From assembly GCA_029433475.1 (NCBI GenBank), contig JAQTIE010000007.1, positions 1 through 64,000 on the forward strand: a stretch of DNA of 64,000 bases, read 5' to 3'. The notes beneath the pieces are model-generated. The model did no database searches and had not been told where the DNA came from. It worked only from the letters and a program-made list of their open reading frames with translations. Made by a program: the position numbers and the translations under genes. Below, in pieces: positions 17,068-25,246 of this stretch. Each line of letters begins with the position of its first letter. The stretch's first letter is position 1. This DNA is from Neisseriaceae bacterium ESL0693. GTDB taxonomy: Bacteria; Pseudomonadota; Gammaproteobacteria; Burkholderiales; Neisseriaceae.

Positions 17068-18012
17068 ATGGGTACTAAACTGAATCTGAGTCAATGCACG
17101 GCGGCCTTTCTGAAAGATCATGCGGAAGTGAAATACACGGCCAGAGAAATTGCACAATGGATTTTTGAACACTATCCTGAAGCCTGTGCCGCTAAAAAAG
17201 AGGCCAGTAAAGTGTTGCACACGGATGCCGATTTAATCCAGCAGCTGGTGGCCGAAATCAGTGGTCAACGGCCGCATATGCAGCGGCGTCATCCCAACAT
17301 CAAAGTCACTGAGGGAAAACCAAGGCGGTATTATTATTCGGATAAATCTGATGAAACAGAGATTGCCGAAGCTGAAATGCCTGTCACAACAGACCCTGTG
17401 TCCGGGCTGACCAAATGGCATGAGGCTGATTTATACCCGTTATTGTCACAATATCTGGCACAGGAACTGGCGCTTTATTCCAGGCGGATTGATGAGAAAA
17501 CCTCTTCCAATCGTCAGGGAAGCCGGGGGAACCATTGGTTGCATCCGGATATTGTGGCGCTGGAAAATCTGAGCGCGGATTGGGATCGGGAAGTGAGTGA
17601 CTGTGTACAGGTATATTCTATTCAGAAAACCAAACTATGGTCATTTGAAGTAAAGCTGAAAATCAATACCGCCAATGTGCGCGAATGTTTTTTTCAGGCA
17701 GTTTCCAATTCTTCCTGGGCCAATCTGGGTTATCTGGTGGCATCTGAATTTAATGGCCGCAATATTATGAAAGAATTGCGAATGCTGGCTACGGCGCACG
17801 GCATCGGAATTATGCAGCTGGACATGAATAATCCGGCTGAAAGCCAGATTCTGCTTCCGGCGCGTGAGCGCGATGAGATCGACTGGGATATGGTTAACCG
17901 GCTGGCAACGGAAAATAAAGATTTTATGGCCTATGTGGTTTCTATCCGTAAGTTTTATCAGACTGGGGGTGTTAACCGGCATGAATGGGATGGAGTACCT
18001 TACACGCAATAA
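17068..18012 (+). CDS. COG2958-like protein: HARE-HTH plus nuclease-like domain
   Basis: A 314-residue protein, start set at the ATG at 17068 preceded by AAGAGA. Residues 3-50 resemble a HARE-HTH domain (FLKDHAEVKYTAREIAQWIF). The second half recalls PD-(D/E)xK enzymes: HPDIVAL at about 159-165 and SFEVKLKI with E194 and K196, followed by a conserved WANLGYLVASEF helix. Such proteins (COG2958, HrgA-like) occur beside restriction systems in some bacteria; here there is no methylase neighbour. DNA binding and cleavage are inferred. A bidirectional terminator follows. Confidence 0.7.
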   Translation: MGTKLNLSQCTAAFLKDHAEVKYTAREIAQWIFEHYPEACAAKKEASKVLHTDADLIQQLVAEISGQRPHMQRRHPNIKVTEGKPRRYYYSDKSDETEIAEAEMPVTTDPVSGLTKWHEADLYPLLSQYLAQELALYSRRIDEKTSSNRQGSRGNHWLHPDIVALENLSADWDREVSDCVQVYSIQKTKLWSFEVKLKINTANVRECFFQAVSNSSWANLGYLVASEFNGRNIMKELRMLATAHGIGIMQLDMNNPAESQILLPARERDEIDWDMVNRLATENKDFMAYVVSIRKFYQTGGVNRHEWDGVPYTQ

Positions 18013-18016
18013 AATA

Positions 18017-18055
18017 AAATCCGGTCTGATGGCTGTATATCATCAGACCGGATTT
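18017..18055. terminator. bidirectional terminator
   Basis: A 15-bp perfect stem, AAATCCGGTCTGATG (18017-18031) with CATCAGACCGGATTT (18041-18055), nine-base loop. A and T runs on both sides let it serve both the plus-strand gene and serC. Confidence 0.85.
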
Positions 18056-18078
18056 ACTGATATGCGCTTGTTTACCTA

Positions 18079-19191
18079 TTAACCATGGCGACGCTGAAAG
18101 TCGCGCATAAAGTCGATTAGCGCCTCAACCCCTTGCAATGGCATGGCATTGTAGATACTGGCACGCATGCCGCCCATGCTCTTATAGCCGTTAAGCATGC
18201 TCAGACCGCGTAGACTGGCTTCCTGAATAAATAAATCATCGGTTGCTTTATCCGCTGTATGAAAAATCACATTCATGCGCGAACGGGCATGTTCTTTGAT
18301 GTTGTTGATGTAAAAACCATTGCTGTTGTCAATGGCCTGATACAGTAAACTGGCTTTGAGTGCATTGGTTTTTTCTATCTGGGCAACACCACCTTGTGCC
18401 TGCAACCAGCGAAACACCAGACCGGAGATATAAATAGGGTAAGTGGCTGGTGTATTGTACATGCCTTGTTTGATAACATGTTTTTTATAATTCCATACAT
18501 CCGGAATGCTGTCGTCTGATCGATCCAGTAAATCTTCCCGGATAATCACAATGGTGGCGCCGGAAGGACCAATATTTTTTTGTGCCCCCGCATAAATCAT
18601 GCCGTAATCAGACACATTAATCTGACGGGACAGAATTTCACTGGACATATCGCATACCAGAGTGGGTAAACCGTCTGGTTTGGGCAGATCAAGATATTGC
18701 AGGCCATGCACAGTTTCATTACTGCAAAAATGGACAAAGGCAGATTGCGGATCAATATCCCAGCTCGCGGCTGGCGGGATGTCCTGATAATCGAATAAAT
18801 CGCCGCCATGTGCAGCCAGATGTATTTCTGTCTGGGTCAGTTTGCCCATTTGCTGGTGAGCAATGCGGCTCCAGTTGCCCGATACCACCGAGTCTGCCCG
18901 TTTGAATCCATGCGCCAGATTTAAGGTCATCATATTAAATTGTGCGCTGGCTCCCCCTTGTAAAAATAATATTTTATAGTTATCAGGGATATTCAGTAGC
19001 TGGCGTAAATCTTGTTCAGCATGATGCAGAATACTCATGAAGACATCGGAACGATGGCTCATGGTCATGACAGACAGACCGCTGCCATTGTAGTCCAGTA
19101 ATTCCTGCTGTGCTGTGCGTAATACGGCGTCAGGCAAAATAGCGGGGCCGGCTGAAAAGTTGTAAACGGGTGAATTTTGGGTTGTCATCAT
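18079..19191 (-). CDS. serC: phosphoserine aminotransferase
   Basis: Makes 3-phosphoserine from 3-phosphohydroxypyruvate and glutamate; the same enzyme serves pyridoxine synthesis, and pdxH is in this window. The length of 370 is usual. YNFSAGPAILPD opens the protein, FLQGGASAQFNMM binds PLP phosphate, and the lysine in YAGAQKNIGPSG forms the Schiff base. MGGMRASIYNAMP lies near the C terminus. Start could be either of two tandem ATGs; the first is given. Confidence 0.96.
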   Translation of the reverse strand: MMTTQNSPVYNFSAGPAILPDAVLRTAQQELLDYNGSGLSVMTMSHRSDVFMSILHHAEQDLRQLLNIPDNYKILFLQGGASAQFNMMTLNLAHGFKRADSVVSGNWSRIAHQQMGKLTQTEIHLAAHGGDLFDYQDIPPAASWDIDPQSAFVHFCSNETVHGLQYLDLPKPDGLPTLVCDMSSEILSRQINVSDYGMIYAGAQKNIGPSGATIVIIREDLLDRSDDSIPDVWNYKKHVIKQGMYNTPATYPIYISGLVFRWLQAQGGVAQIEKTNALKASLLYQAIDNSNGFYINNIKEHARSRMNVIFHTADKATDDLFIQEASLRGLSMLNGYKSMGGMRASIYNAMPLQGVEALIDFMRDFQRRHG

Positions 19192-19643
19192 GCAATTAAA
19201 GCCTTTGGTCGCTGAAACGGTATAAGTCGGGTTTCAATAAAAGCGAAGTATCAGAAAAGCAATTGTTTTGTTAAAAAACAGCTTGCTTTAATTCAATAAA
19301 GATTTCGTAAGGATTCTAGAAGGTTGTTTACATAAACGCAAACTTAATCTGTGTTTATATGTCTGATCAGATAAAGCTGGTTGATTTATTCCGGGACGCT
19401 TCGTTTTGTAGTGATAAAACCTTTTTTAAGCCTTATTTTTAGTGTTTTTTAATGCATGTCGATGCTTTATAATCCGTCCATACCACTGCTACCGCGATTT
19501 AGCCGGGAAAAATGGCGATAACGATGATTGTGGATTTACATTATTGGCTGGATTTAAAGTAAAGGCTTGGAATGTGTGCTTTACTGCTGAGGCAGACATG
19601 CCGCCGGGGTGGATAGATTAAATCTTTTAATCCATCAACATGC
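19192..19643. other. intergenic region
   Basis: About 450 bases upstream of serC and downstream of the MoCF gene. AT-rich, no coding frame or RNA gene recognised, no clear hairpin. Confidence 0.35.
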
Positions 19644-20459
19644 TTATGTTTCGCTGCTGTGCTCTAATAAGGTCAGACGGGTAGCACCGAGTTGTTTTAA
19701 TTCGGCCAGCGCATACTGCCATGCTTCGCTTAAGGCTTTATCTGCGTGCGCCGGAGCTTTGAGACCGAATTCCAGCCGATATTGCCGTACCTGTTGCTCC
19801 GGCGGTAAATCCTCGCGAATAGTGGGCAGGCTGAATGTTTTGACTTCTGGCCAGCGGTGTTCAATTTTCAGCATCAGTGGTGTGATTTTTGATTCAGCCA
19901 GACCGTCAACCATGGCAGCGTGGGCATGTTGCTGATGTTGGAAAAAATATTTAGCATAATAAGTATTCAATACCCATTCGGCCATGGGGTGCGCCATTTT
20001 GGGAAAACCGGGAAAGAAGTAATGCTGATGGATAGAGAAGCCGGCAATATGGTTAAACGGATTGGGAATCAATGCCGCATGCTGGGGAAATTCAGCCATT
20101 TTAACCCGTTGCAGGTGTGCCGGACTATCCAGCGCATCTCCTTGTTGCAAGGATACGGTTTCCAGATATTGTGCCGCTTCAGGATGCGCCATGAGCGGGA
20201 CGGCCAAAGCCTGGGCAGCGGCCTGGCGGGTATGGTCATCGGGTGTGGCACCGATACCGCCGGTAACAAAAACCGGTATGCTGCCGGCAAAACTGTGCTG
20301 TAACTGCTCGGTCAGTAAAGCACGATCGTCTGGCAGATACTGTGTCCATGCCAGTGATAATCCTTTACTACCTAACAGGTTTTTGAAAAAGATAAAATGG
20401 CTATCCTGACGTGAGCCAGTCAGTATTTCATCACCAATAATCATTAAACCAAATTTCAT
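19644..20459 (-). CDS. MoCF-domain (CinA N-terminal-like) protein
   Basis: A 271-residue protein whose first 170 residues form a molybdopterin-binding-like domain: MIIGDEILTGSRQDSH, the VFVTGGIGATPDDHTRQA substrate loop and FFPGFPKM. The C-terminal amidohydrolase of full CinA is missing, as in many proteobacterial COG1058 proteins. In other bacteria such domains act as pyrophosphatases on nucleotide sugars/NAD-like compounds or in molybdopterin work; no such neighbour here decides between them. Single gene with its own spacing. Confidence 0.85.
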   Translation of the reverse strand: MKFGLMIIGDEILTGSRQDSHFIFFKNLLGSKGLSLAWTQYLPDDRALLTEQLQHSFAGSIPVFVTGGIGATPDDHTRQAAAQALAVPLMAHPEAAQYLETVSLQQGDALDSPAHLQRVKMAEFPQHAALIPNPFNHIAGFSIHQHYFFPGFPKMAHPMAEWVLNTYYAKYFFQHQQHAHAAMVDGLAESKITPLMLKIEHRWPEVKTFSLPTIREDLPPEQQVRQYRLEFGLKAPAHADKALSEAWQYALAELKQLGATRLTLLEHSSET

Positions 20460-20616
20460 GGGTATATTGTCCTGATTGCTATCTGCTTCAGTAGCATAAA
20501 CCTAAGGCAATGCTTTGAAAAGATATCATTATTAATTATTGTATCTGATCGATTTTTGTCGTACTGTATGCACTGATGTTTAGATGGATTTCTCTTTGAT
20601 AGTGAAAGGACAAAAA

Positions 20617-21429
20617 ATGAATATAAAAACCGGATTTATGCTGGCCACCATGGCCGGTGCTCTGGCTGCCTGTGCGCATGATCGTTCTGGCGCCATTGTA
20701 CAAACCCCGACCGAGCCTGTATTAAGCCAATACCATTGGCAACTGGTTAAGGCGGTAGATAAAGAACGCAAACCATTGCTGGATTTGGCAGCATCAGGCA
20801 CCATGCAGCTGGATTTTAACCAGCAGCAATTAAAGTTGGCTGGTGGTTGTAATGACATCAGTGCCGGATATCAATTGGATAAAAACCAGTTATTACTGCA
20901 AAAGCCAGTCAGCACACGCAAACAATGTGCGGCCAGTGAGATGGCCAAAGACACGACTTTCATCAATTTTATCGAAAACCCGAAAATCAAAGCCAAAATC
21001 GTTGTACCAGCGCCTGACCAGGCTCAAACCCAGCCGTCTACCAAACTGGTGTTAAAGAATGTGCGCGGTGATGTGCTGGTATTAAAGGGTGTACCTACGC
21101 TGGAATCTTTATATGGCCAGCCGGTAAAGGTATTCTGGCAGGTAAGCGATAAAATCCAGCCGTGCCAGACTGCCAATGCTGTTGGCCGCTGTCTGAAAGT
21201 GCGGGAAATACAATATGACGCCCAAGGGATCAAAAGGAACGTGGGCGCATGGCAGAATTTTGCCGGCCGGATTGAAGGCTGGCAGCCTCAAAATAATGTC
21301 AGCGAAATATTGCGCCTGAACCGCTATACCCGTCAGGCAGCCACGGCCACCCAGCCGGCTGATTATGTGTATGTGCTGGATATGGTGGTTGAACAGCAGC
21401 AAGTGATTAAGACAAAAATCCGCCGCTAA
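20617..21429 (+). CDS. META/DUF4377-type outer lipoprotein
   Basis: A 270-residue lipoprotein. The ATG at 20617 is preceded by AAAGGA, and a lipobox LAAC gives Cys19. Residues about 40-130 resemble a META (HslJ-like) domain (YHWQLVKAVD, LAGGCNDISAGY, then a QCAASEM segment). Residues about 155-265 resemble DUF4377 (QPCQTANAVGRCLKVRE, GRIEGWQP). HslJ/META proteins are linked to envelope stress but have no known activity. A frame to 20584 exists but lacks a ribosome site. Confidence 0.8.
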   Translation: MNIKTGFMLATMAGALAACAHDRSGAIVQTPTEPVLSQYHWQLVKAVDKERKPLLDLAASGTMQLDFNQQQLKLAGGCNDISAGYQLDKNQLLLQKPVSTRKQCAASEMAKDTTFINFIENPKIKAKIVVPAPDQAQTQPSTKLVLKNVRGDVLVLKGVPTLESLYGQPVKVFWQVSDKIQPCQTANAVGRCLKVREIQYDAQGIKRNVGAWQNFAGRIEGWQPQNNVSEILRLNRYTRQAATATQPADYVYVLDMVVEQQQVIKTKIRR

Positions 21430-21456
21430 AAGCTGCTATTTATCGGGTTAAATGTT

Positions 21457-21490
21457 CAGCTCCCTGTCTCTTAAATGATACAGGGGGCTG
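21457..21490. terminator. probable bidirectional terminator
   Basis: CAGCTCCCTGT (21457-21467) pairs with ACAGGGGGCTG (21480-21490) with one G-T position. It lies between the lipoprotein gene and the convergent pilin-like gene. Confidence 0.6.
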
Positions 21491-21527
21491 TTATATACAT
21501 GCGTGGCATGGTCAGCAGCATATAGTA

Positions 21528-21956
21528 TTAGAACGGGGTACAGTTATTTTGATCATTGCGCTTACAGGAGCGCATCCCCTCAATGCTGTCATAAATAATT
21601 TCCCGGGTATTGATTGTATTGCTTGATTTGGGTGTGGCTCTTAAGGTGTAGCCGAATCTTTTGAAGGGTTTGGTATTGCGGCGGTAGTTGTAATCGTAAA
21701 ATTCATTTTCACTGATAAAGTTAAAACCCTCCGGCTGACCCGGCTTACTGCTTTGCTCATCAGGATACCTTTTATTAATACTGTAATAGCGATCCAGTGC
21801 CTGGGCATTTTTAACCAGATCAGCACGGACATTCTGTTCCCGTGTCTGCCGGACAAAACTGCGGTAGCCCGGATAGGCGATTGCTGCAATGATGGCCATG
21901 ATGGTGACGGTGATCATGAGTTCTATTAAAGTAAATCCTTGCTGATGGCGTTGCAT
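21528..21956 (-). CDS. type IV pilin-like protein
   Basis: A 142-residue prepilin. The ATG at 21956 is chosen since it follows AGAGAAA and gives the short leader MQRHQQG before FTLIELM, the type III prepilin cleavage motif with Glu5. The hydrophobic helix MITVTIMAIIAAIAYPGY follows, then QALDRYYSINKRYP as in PilE-type and minor pilins. A C-terminal cysteine pair (SCKRNDQNNC) may form the D-loop disulphide. No other pilus genes are adjacent. Probably a minor pilin or ComP-like pseudopilin; which cannot be told from sequence alone. Confidence 0.85.
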   Translation of the reverse strand: MQRHQQGFTLIELMITVTIMAIIAAIAYPGYRSFVRQTREQNVRADLVKNAQALDRYYSINKRYPDEQSSKPGQPEGFNFISENEFYDYNYRRNTKPFKRFGYTLRATPKSSNTINTREIIYDSIEGMRSCKRNDQNNCTPF

Positions 21957-21973
21957 AGATTTCTCTTTATAAG

Positions 21974-22315
21974 CTATTGAATAATATCGAGCTGAGTATA
22001 TATGGGTTGTACCAGTACGAAAGGGGCAACCACAACAGCCCACATGGATTGGTTCTGCTGGTAAAACAGGCGAGCCTGTTCATCGCTGACCCGACCCAAT
22101 TGTCCTTGCTGTATCAGGGGTAAGAGCGATGATGTTTCATCTTTGGCCATAAGATGCGCAATATGGATCAAATCCAGGCCGGGTGCCACATAAATACAGT
22201 GACCGCGGGCAAAATAAGGCTGTAATTCAGTCCAGCAAATACGCGCGGTCTCAAGATTCAGTTTATCTTCGAGTGTTACACATGCTTCAGGTGCTGAAGC
22301 CGGATCATTTTTCAT
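21974..22315 (-). CDS. DUF2288 family protein
   Basis: A 113-residue cytosolic protein with the DUF2288 pattern: ETARICWTELQPYFARG at about 23-39, then DLIHIAHLMAKD and a VVAPFVLVQP tail. Family function is unknown. It ends 17 bases before the pilin-like gene, so the two are probably cotranscribed. Confidence 0.82.
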   Translation of the reverse strand: MKNDPASAPEACVTLEDKLNLETARICWTELQPYFARGHCIYVAPGLDLIHIAHLMAKDETSSLLPLIQQGQLGRVSDEQARLFYQQNQSMWAVVVAPFVLVQPIYTQLDIIQ

Positions 22316-22390
22316 AACAATTTAATACGGTAAAATAATAAGGTATTCGCCATGGGCAGACAAGTATTTTTATCATACCGTATTTCCTTT

Positions 22391-23254
22391 TTAATTGCTT
22401 GCACCAGATGCGCTTAAATGGTTTTCTGTGTGCCAGCTTTGTGGATATTTGTAACCGGCAAAGCGTTTATAGGCATATTGTTTAAAGTCATCGGAATTAT
22501 AGGCGGCGGTAATGTCTTTAACCCAGGCAGTATCTTTGTCTTCAGTGCGAATGGCAGCCCAATTGACGTAGGTATAACCGGGTTCCAGAAATAATGCTGA
22601 AGTGAATTTCAGCCCTGAGCTGGTGGCAAAATTACCATTGATAATGGCAAAATCCACATCTGCACGTGATCGCGGCAGCTGGGCGGCTTCCAGCGGTACC
22701 AGTTTCAGGTTTTTGCTGTTGTCCTGAATATCATTGACTGACACGGAAAGCGGATTAATGTTGTCTTTTAGTCTGATCCAGCCTAGCTGATCCAGCATAA
22801 CCAGAGCACGCGCCTGGTTGGAAGGGTCGTTGGGGATAGAAACGCTACTGCCGGAATGAACATTCTTTAGTTGAGTTTCTCTGCCGGCATAAAGACCGAG
22901 AGGGCCGGTAGGTACCTGAAAGGCTTCTGTCAGGTTCAGTTTGCGTGAGGTTTTGAATTCATCTAAATAAGGTTTATGCTGAAAAATATTGATGTCAATG
23001 GATTTATCTGCCAAAGCCATGTTGGGGCGGACATAATCGGTAAATTCAACTAATTTAACGGTGTAGCCTTTTTTTTCTAGTTCAGGTTTGACTTCATCAC
23101 GCACCATGTCGGCAAAATCACCGATGGTGGTTCCGATAATGATTTCTTTTTTAGTCTGGGTTTGCGTCTGGCCGGGTTGTTCTCCACTACAGGCAGCCAG
23201 AACTAAGGCAAATACCGCAGCCAGAAAAAATTTTACTTTCATCTTTACTTTCAT
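22391..23254 (-). CDS. metQ: MetQ/NlpA-family substrate-binding lipoprotein
   Basis: A lipoprotein of about 287 residues, the periplasmic ligand-binding part of a D/L-methionine ABC importer. LAACSG is the lipobox. EIIIGTTIGDFADMV, FTDYVRPNMALADKSID and NIFQHKPYLDEF are typical NlpA/MetQ signatures. The start is ambiguous: ATGAAAGTAAAG is followed by a second ATGAAAGTAAA, so translation may begin at 23254 or 23242. The partner genes metN and metI are not adjacent in this window, so it may rely on a transporter encoded elsewhere. Confidence 0.88.
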   Translation of the reverse strand: MKVKMKVKFFLAAVFALVLAACSGEQPGQTQTQTKKEIIIGTTIGDFADMVRDEVKPELEKKGYTVKLVEFTDYVRPNMALADKSIDINIFQHKPYLDEFKTSRKLNLTEAFQVPTGPLGLYAGRETQLKNVHSGSSVSIPNDPSNQARALVMLDQLGWIRLKDNINPLSVSVNDIQDNSKNLKLVPLEAAQLPRSRADVDFAIINGNFATSSGLKFTSALFLEPGYTYVNWAAIRTEDKDTAWVKDITAAYNSDDFKQYAYKRFAGYKYPQSWHTENHLSASGASN

Positions 23255-23470
23255 TATTAAATATTGATTAATCAGTTTTTTATACAAATATCAGGTTCAC
23301 ATGACCGGATGATTATGGTGGCTATGTGATAAACATGGATGTATATAATTAATATTATTGCGTTTATAAATTATTTACAGTGTGCAGATTATAGGGGTTT
23401 AGCGCAACCATGACAATCATCCTGCCTTAACTGTGTTCTGTTGATGCATGCATTTGCCGTATGGCACACT

Positions 23471-24109
23471 TTACTTTAGTATGGGCTCAGCATAGGCATA
23501 AATACAGATAAACTGCGCCACACTGCCTAATAATACAAAAAGATGCCAGATACCGTGCCCATGCCTGATTTTGGTATCGTTGACAAACCAGTAGATGCCA
23601 ATACTATAGGCTAAGCCACCGGTGACCAGCCAGAAAAGGCCGGCGGTTGACATGTATTTGATCAAGGGATAAATGGCCACCACAATCAGCCAGCCCATAA
23701 CCGTATACAATATCATGGATAAGAGCCGTTTTTCGCTTCTGCGCCCGATGGTCAGTTCCTGAATGATGCCAAACAGAGCCAATCCCCATGATATACCAAA
23801 TAAAGACCAGCCCCAGCCGCCGTTGAGCGTGGTCAGGGTAAAAGGGGTATAACTGCCGGCAATGAGTAAATAGATGGCACAATGATCACATTTTTGTAAG
23901 ATCTCCTTAAATTTCAGGCTGTTTACACTGTGATATATCGTAGAAACCGCATACAGGAAAATCAGACAGGCGCCGTAAATGGCTGAGCCGGTGATGCGGT
24001 AAGGATTGCCGCTATGGGCAGACTGAATCAAGAGTAATACGGTGCCGATAATGGCCAGTATCAGCCCTGCCAGATGTGAGTATGCATTAAAACGTTCACC
24101 ATAATACAT
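23471..24109 (-). CDS. hemolysin III / PAQR family membrane protein
   Basis: A 212-residue protein with seven predicted membrane segments and the family motifs: GERFNAYSHLAG at the start, STIYHSV, LQKCDHCAIYLLIAGSYTPF and a C-terminal HGHGIWHLFVLLG histidine cluster, which bind a metal in PAQR proteins. Relatives (YqfA, TrhA) influence membrane lipid energetics. Despite the name, a toxin role is not implied. Confidence 0.9.
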   Translation of the reverse strand: MYYGERFNAYSHLAGLILAIIGTVLLLIQSAHSGNPYRITGSAIYGACLIFLYAVSTIYHSVNSLKFKEILQKCDHCAIYLLIAGSYTPFTLTTLNGGWGWSLFGISWGLALFGIIQELTIGRRSEKRLLSMILYTVMGWLIVVAIYPLIKYMSTAGLFWLVTGGLAYSIGIYWFVNDTKIRHGHGIWHLFVLLGSVAQFICIYAYAEPILK

Positions 24110-24293
24110 ATTTTTTGTCAGCTTTATTGAATAACGATGAATTCTATCATTTCATTCCTGCTTCGGCAGAGCAAGTTTTTTTGAATAAAATCGTTTCTGT
24201 CACATAAATTAAGCGTTAATCAACTGCTCTCTGTTCAATTATGGTCAGGAGAAGTAAAATAGCCCTTTTTGCAGACAACATAAACGCCTCGTC

Positions 24294-25202
24294 ATGCTCA
24301 CTTTTCAAGAAATTATTTTTACGCTTCAGACCTACTGGGCCAATCATGGCTGCGTATTATTGCAACCTCTGGATATGGAAGTGGGAGCCGGAACCAGCCA
24401 CCCTGCAACCTGTCTGCGTGCTTTAGGGCCAGAGCCCTGGTTTGCCGCCTATGTGCAGCCGTCGCGCCGGCCTAAAGATGGTCGTTATGGTGAAAATCCC
24501 AACCGCTTACAGCATTACTACCAGTTTCAGGTGGCTTTGAAGCCGGCACCTGATAATATTCAGGAATTGTATCTGGATTCATTGAAACAACTGGGCATCG
24601 ATCCTTGTCAGCACGACATCCGTTTTGTGGAAGACGATTGGGAAAATCCAACGCTGGGTGCCTGGGGACTGGGTTGGGAAGTCTGGCTTAATGGTATGGA
24701 AGTCACCCAGTTTACTTATTTTCAGCAGGTAGGCGGTATCGATTGTACGCCGGTGCTGGGTGAGATTACCTATGGTATTGAGCGGTTAGCCATGTATCTG
24801 CAAGGGGTGGATAACGTTTATGATCTGGTGTGGGCAAAAAATCTGGCCGGACAGACCGTAACTTATGGCGATATTTTCCATCAGAATGAAGTAGAGCAAT
24901 CCACCTATAATTTTGAATACAGTAATACAGACTGGTTACTGGATCAGTTTAATTGTTATGAGCGTGAAGCTAAAAGATTACTGGCCGTAGAAGATGCCAG
25001 TCTGGCGCTGCCTGCGTATGAACTGGTCTTGAAAGCAGGGCATACGTTTAATTTACTGGATGCACGCGGTGCCATTTCTGTCACTGAAAGAGCCACCTAT
25101 ATTGGCCGGGTTCGTGCCTTAAGCCGTGCCGTTGCCCATAAATTTGTTGAGAGTCGCGAGCGCCTCGGCTTTCCGTTATTGAAAAATCAACCGGCCAGAT
25201 AG
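24294..25202 (+). CDS. glyQ: glycyl-tRNA synthetase alpha subunit
   Basis: Catalytic subunit of the bacterial alpha2beta2 glycyl-tRNA synthetase. At 302 residues it has the usual size. [16 protein letters not shown] near the start, then [20 protein letters not shown] and a [15 protein letters not shown] block form the class II core, with [11 protein letters not shown] later. glyS follows after 44 bases, so both subunits come from one transcript. Confidence 0.97.
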   Translation: MLTFQEIIFTLQTYWANHGCVLLQPLDMEVGAGTSHPATCLRALGPEPWFAAYVQPSRRPKDGRYGENPNRLQHYYQFQVALKPAPDNIQELYLDSLKQLGIDPCQHDIRFVEDDWENPTLGAWGLGWEVWLNGMEVTQFTYFQQVGGIDCTPVLGEITYGIERLAMYLQGVDNVYDLVWAKNLAGQTVTYGDIFHQNEVEQSTYNFEYSNTDWLLDQFNCYEREAKRLLAVEDASLALPAYELVLKAGHTFNLLDARGAISVTERATYIGRVRALSRAVAHKFVESRERLGFPLLKNQPAR

Positions 25203-25246
25203 ACGATTGCAATACATGCAACACAGAATGAAAGTCATTGCTCAAT

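Noticed and set aside
24110-24293. T-box or leader attenuator before glyQ
   Set aside because: No T-box features, and such leaders are not expected in this group.
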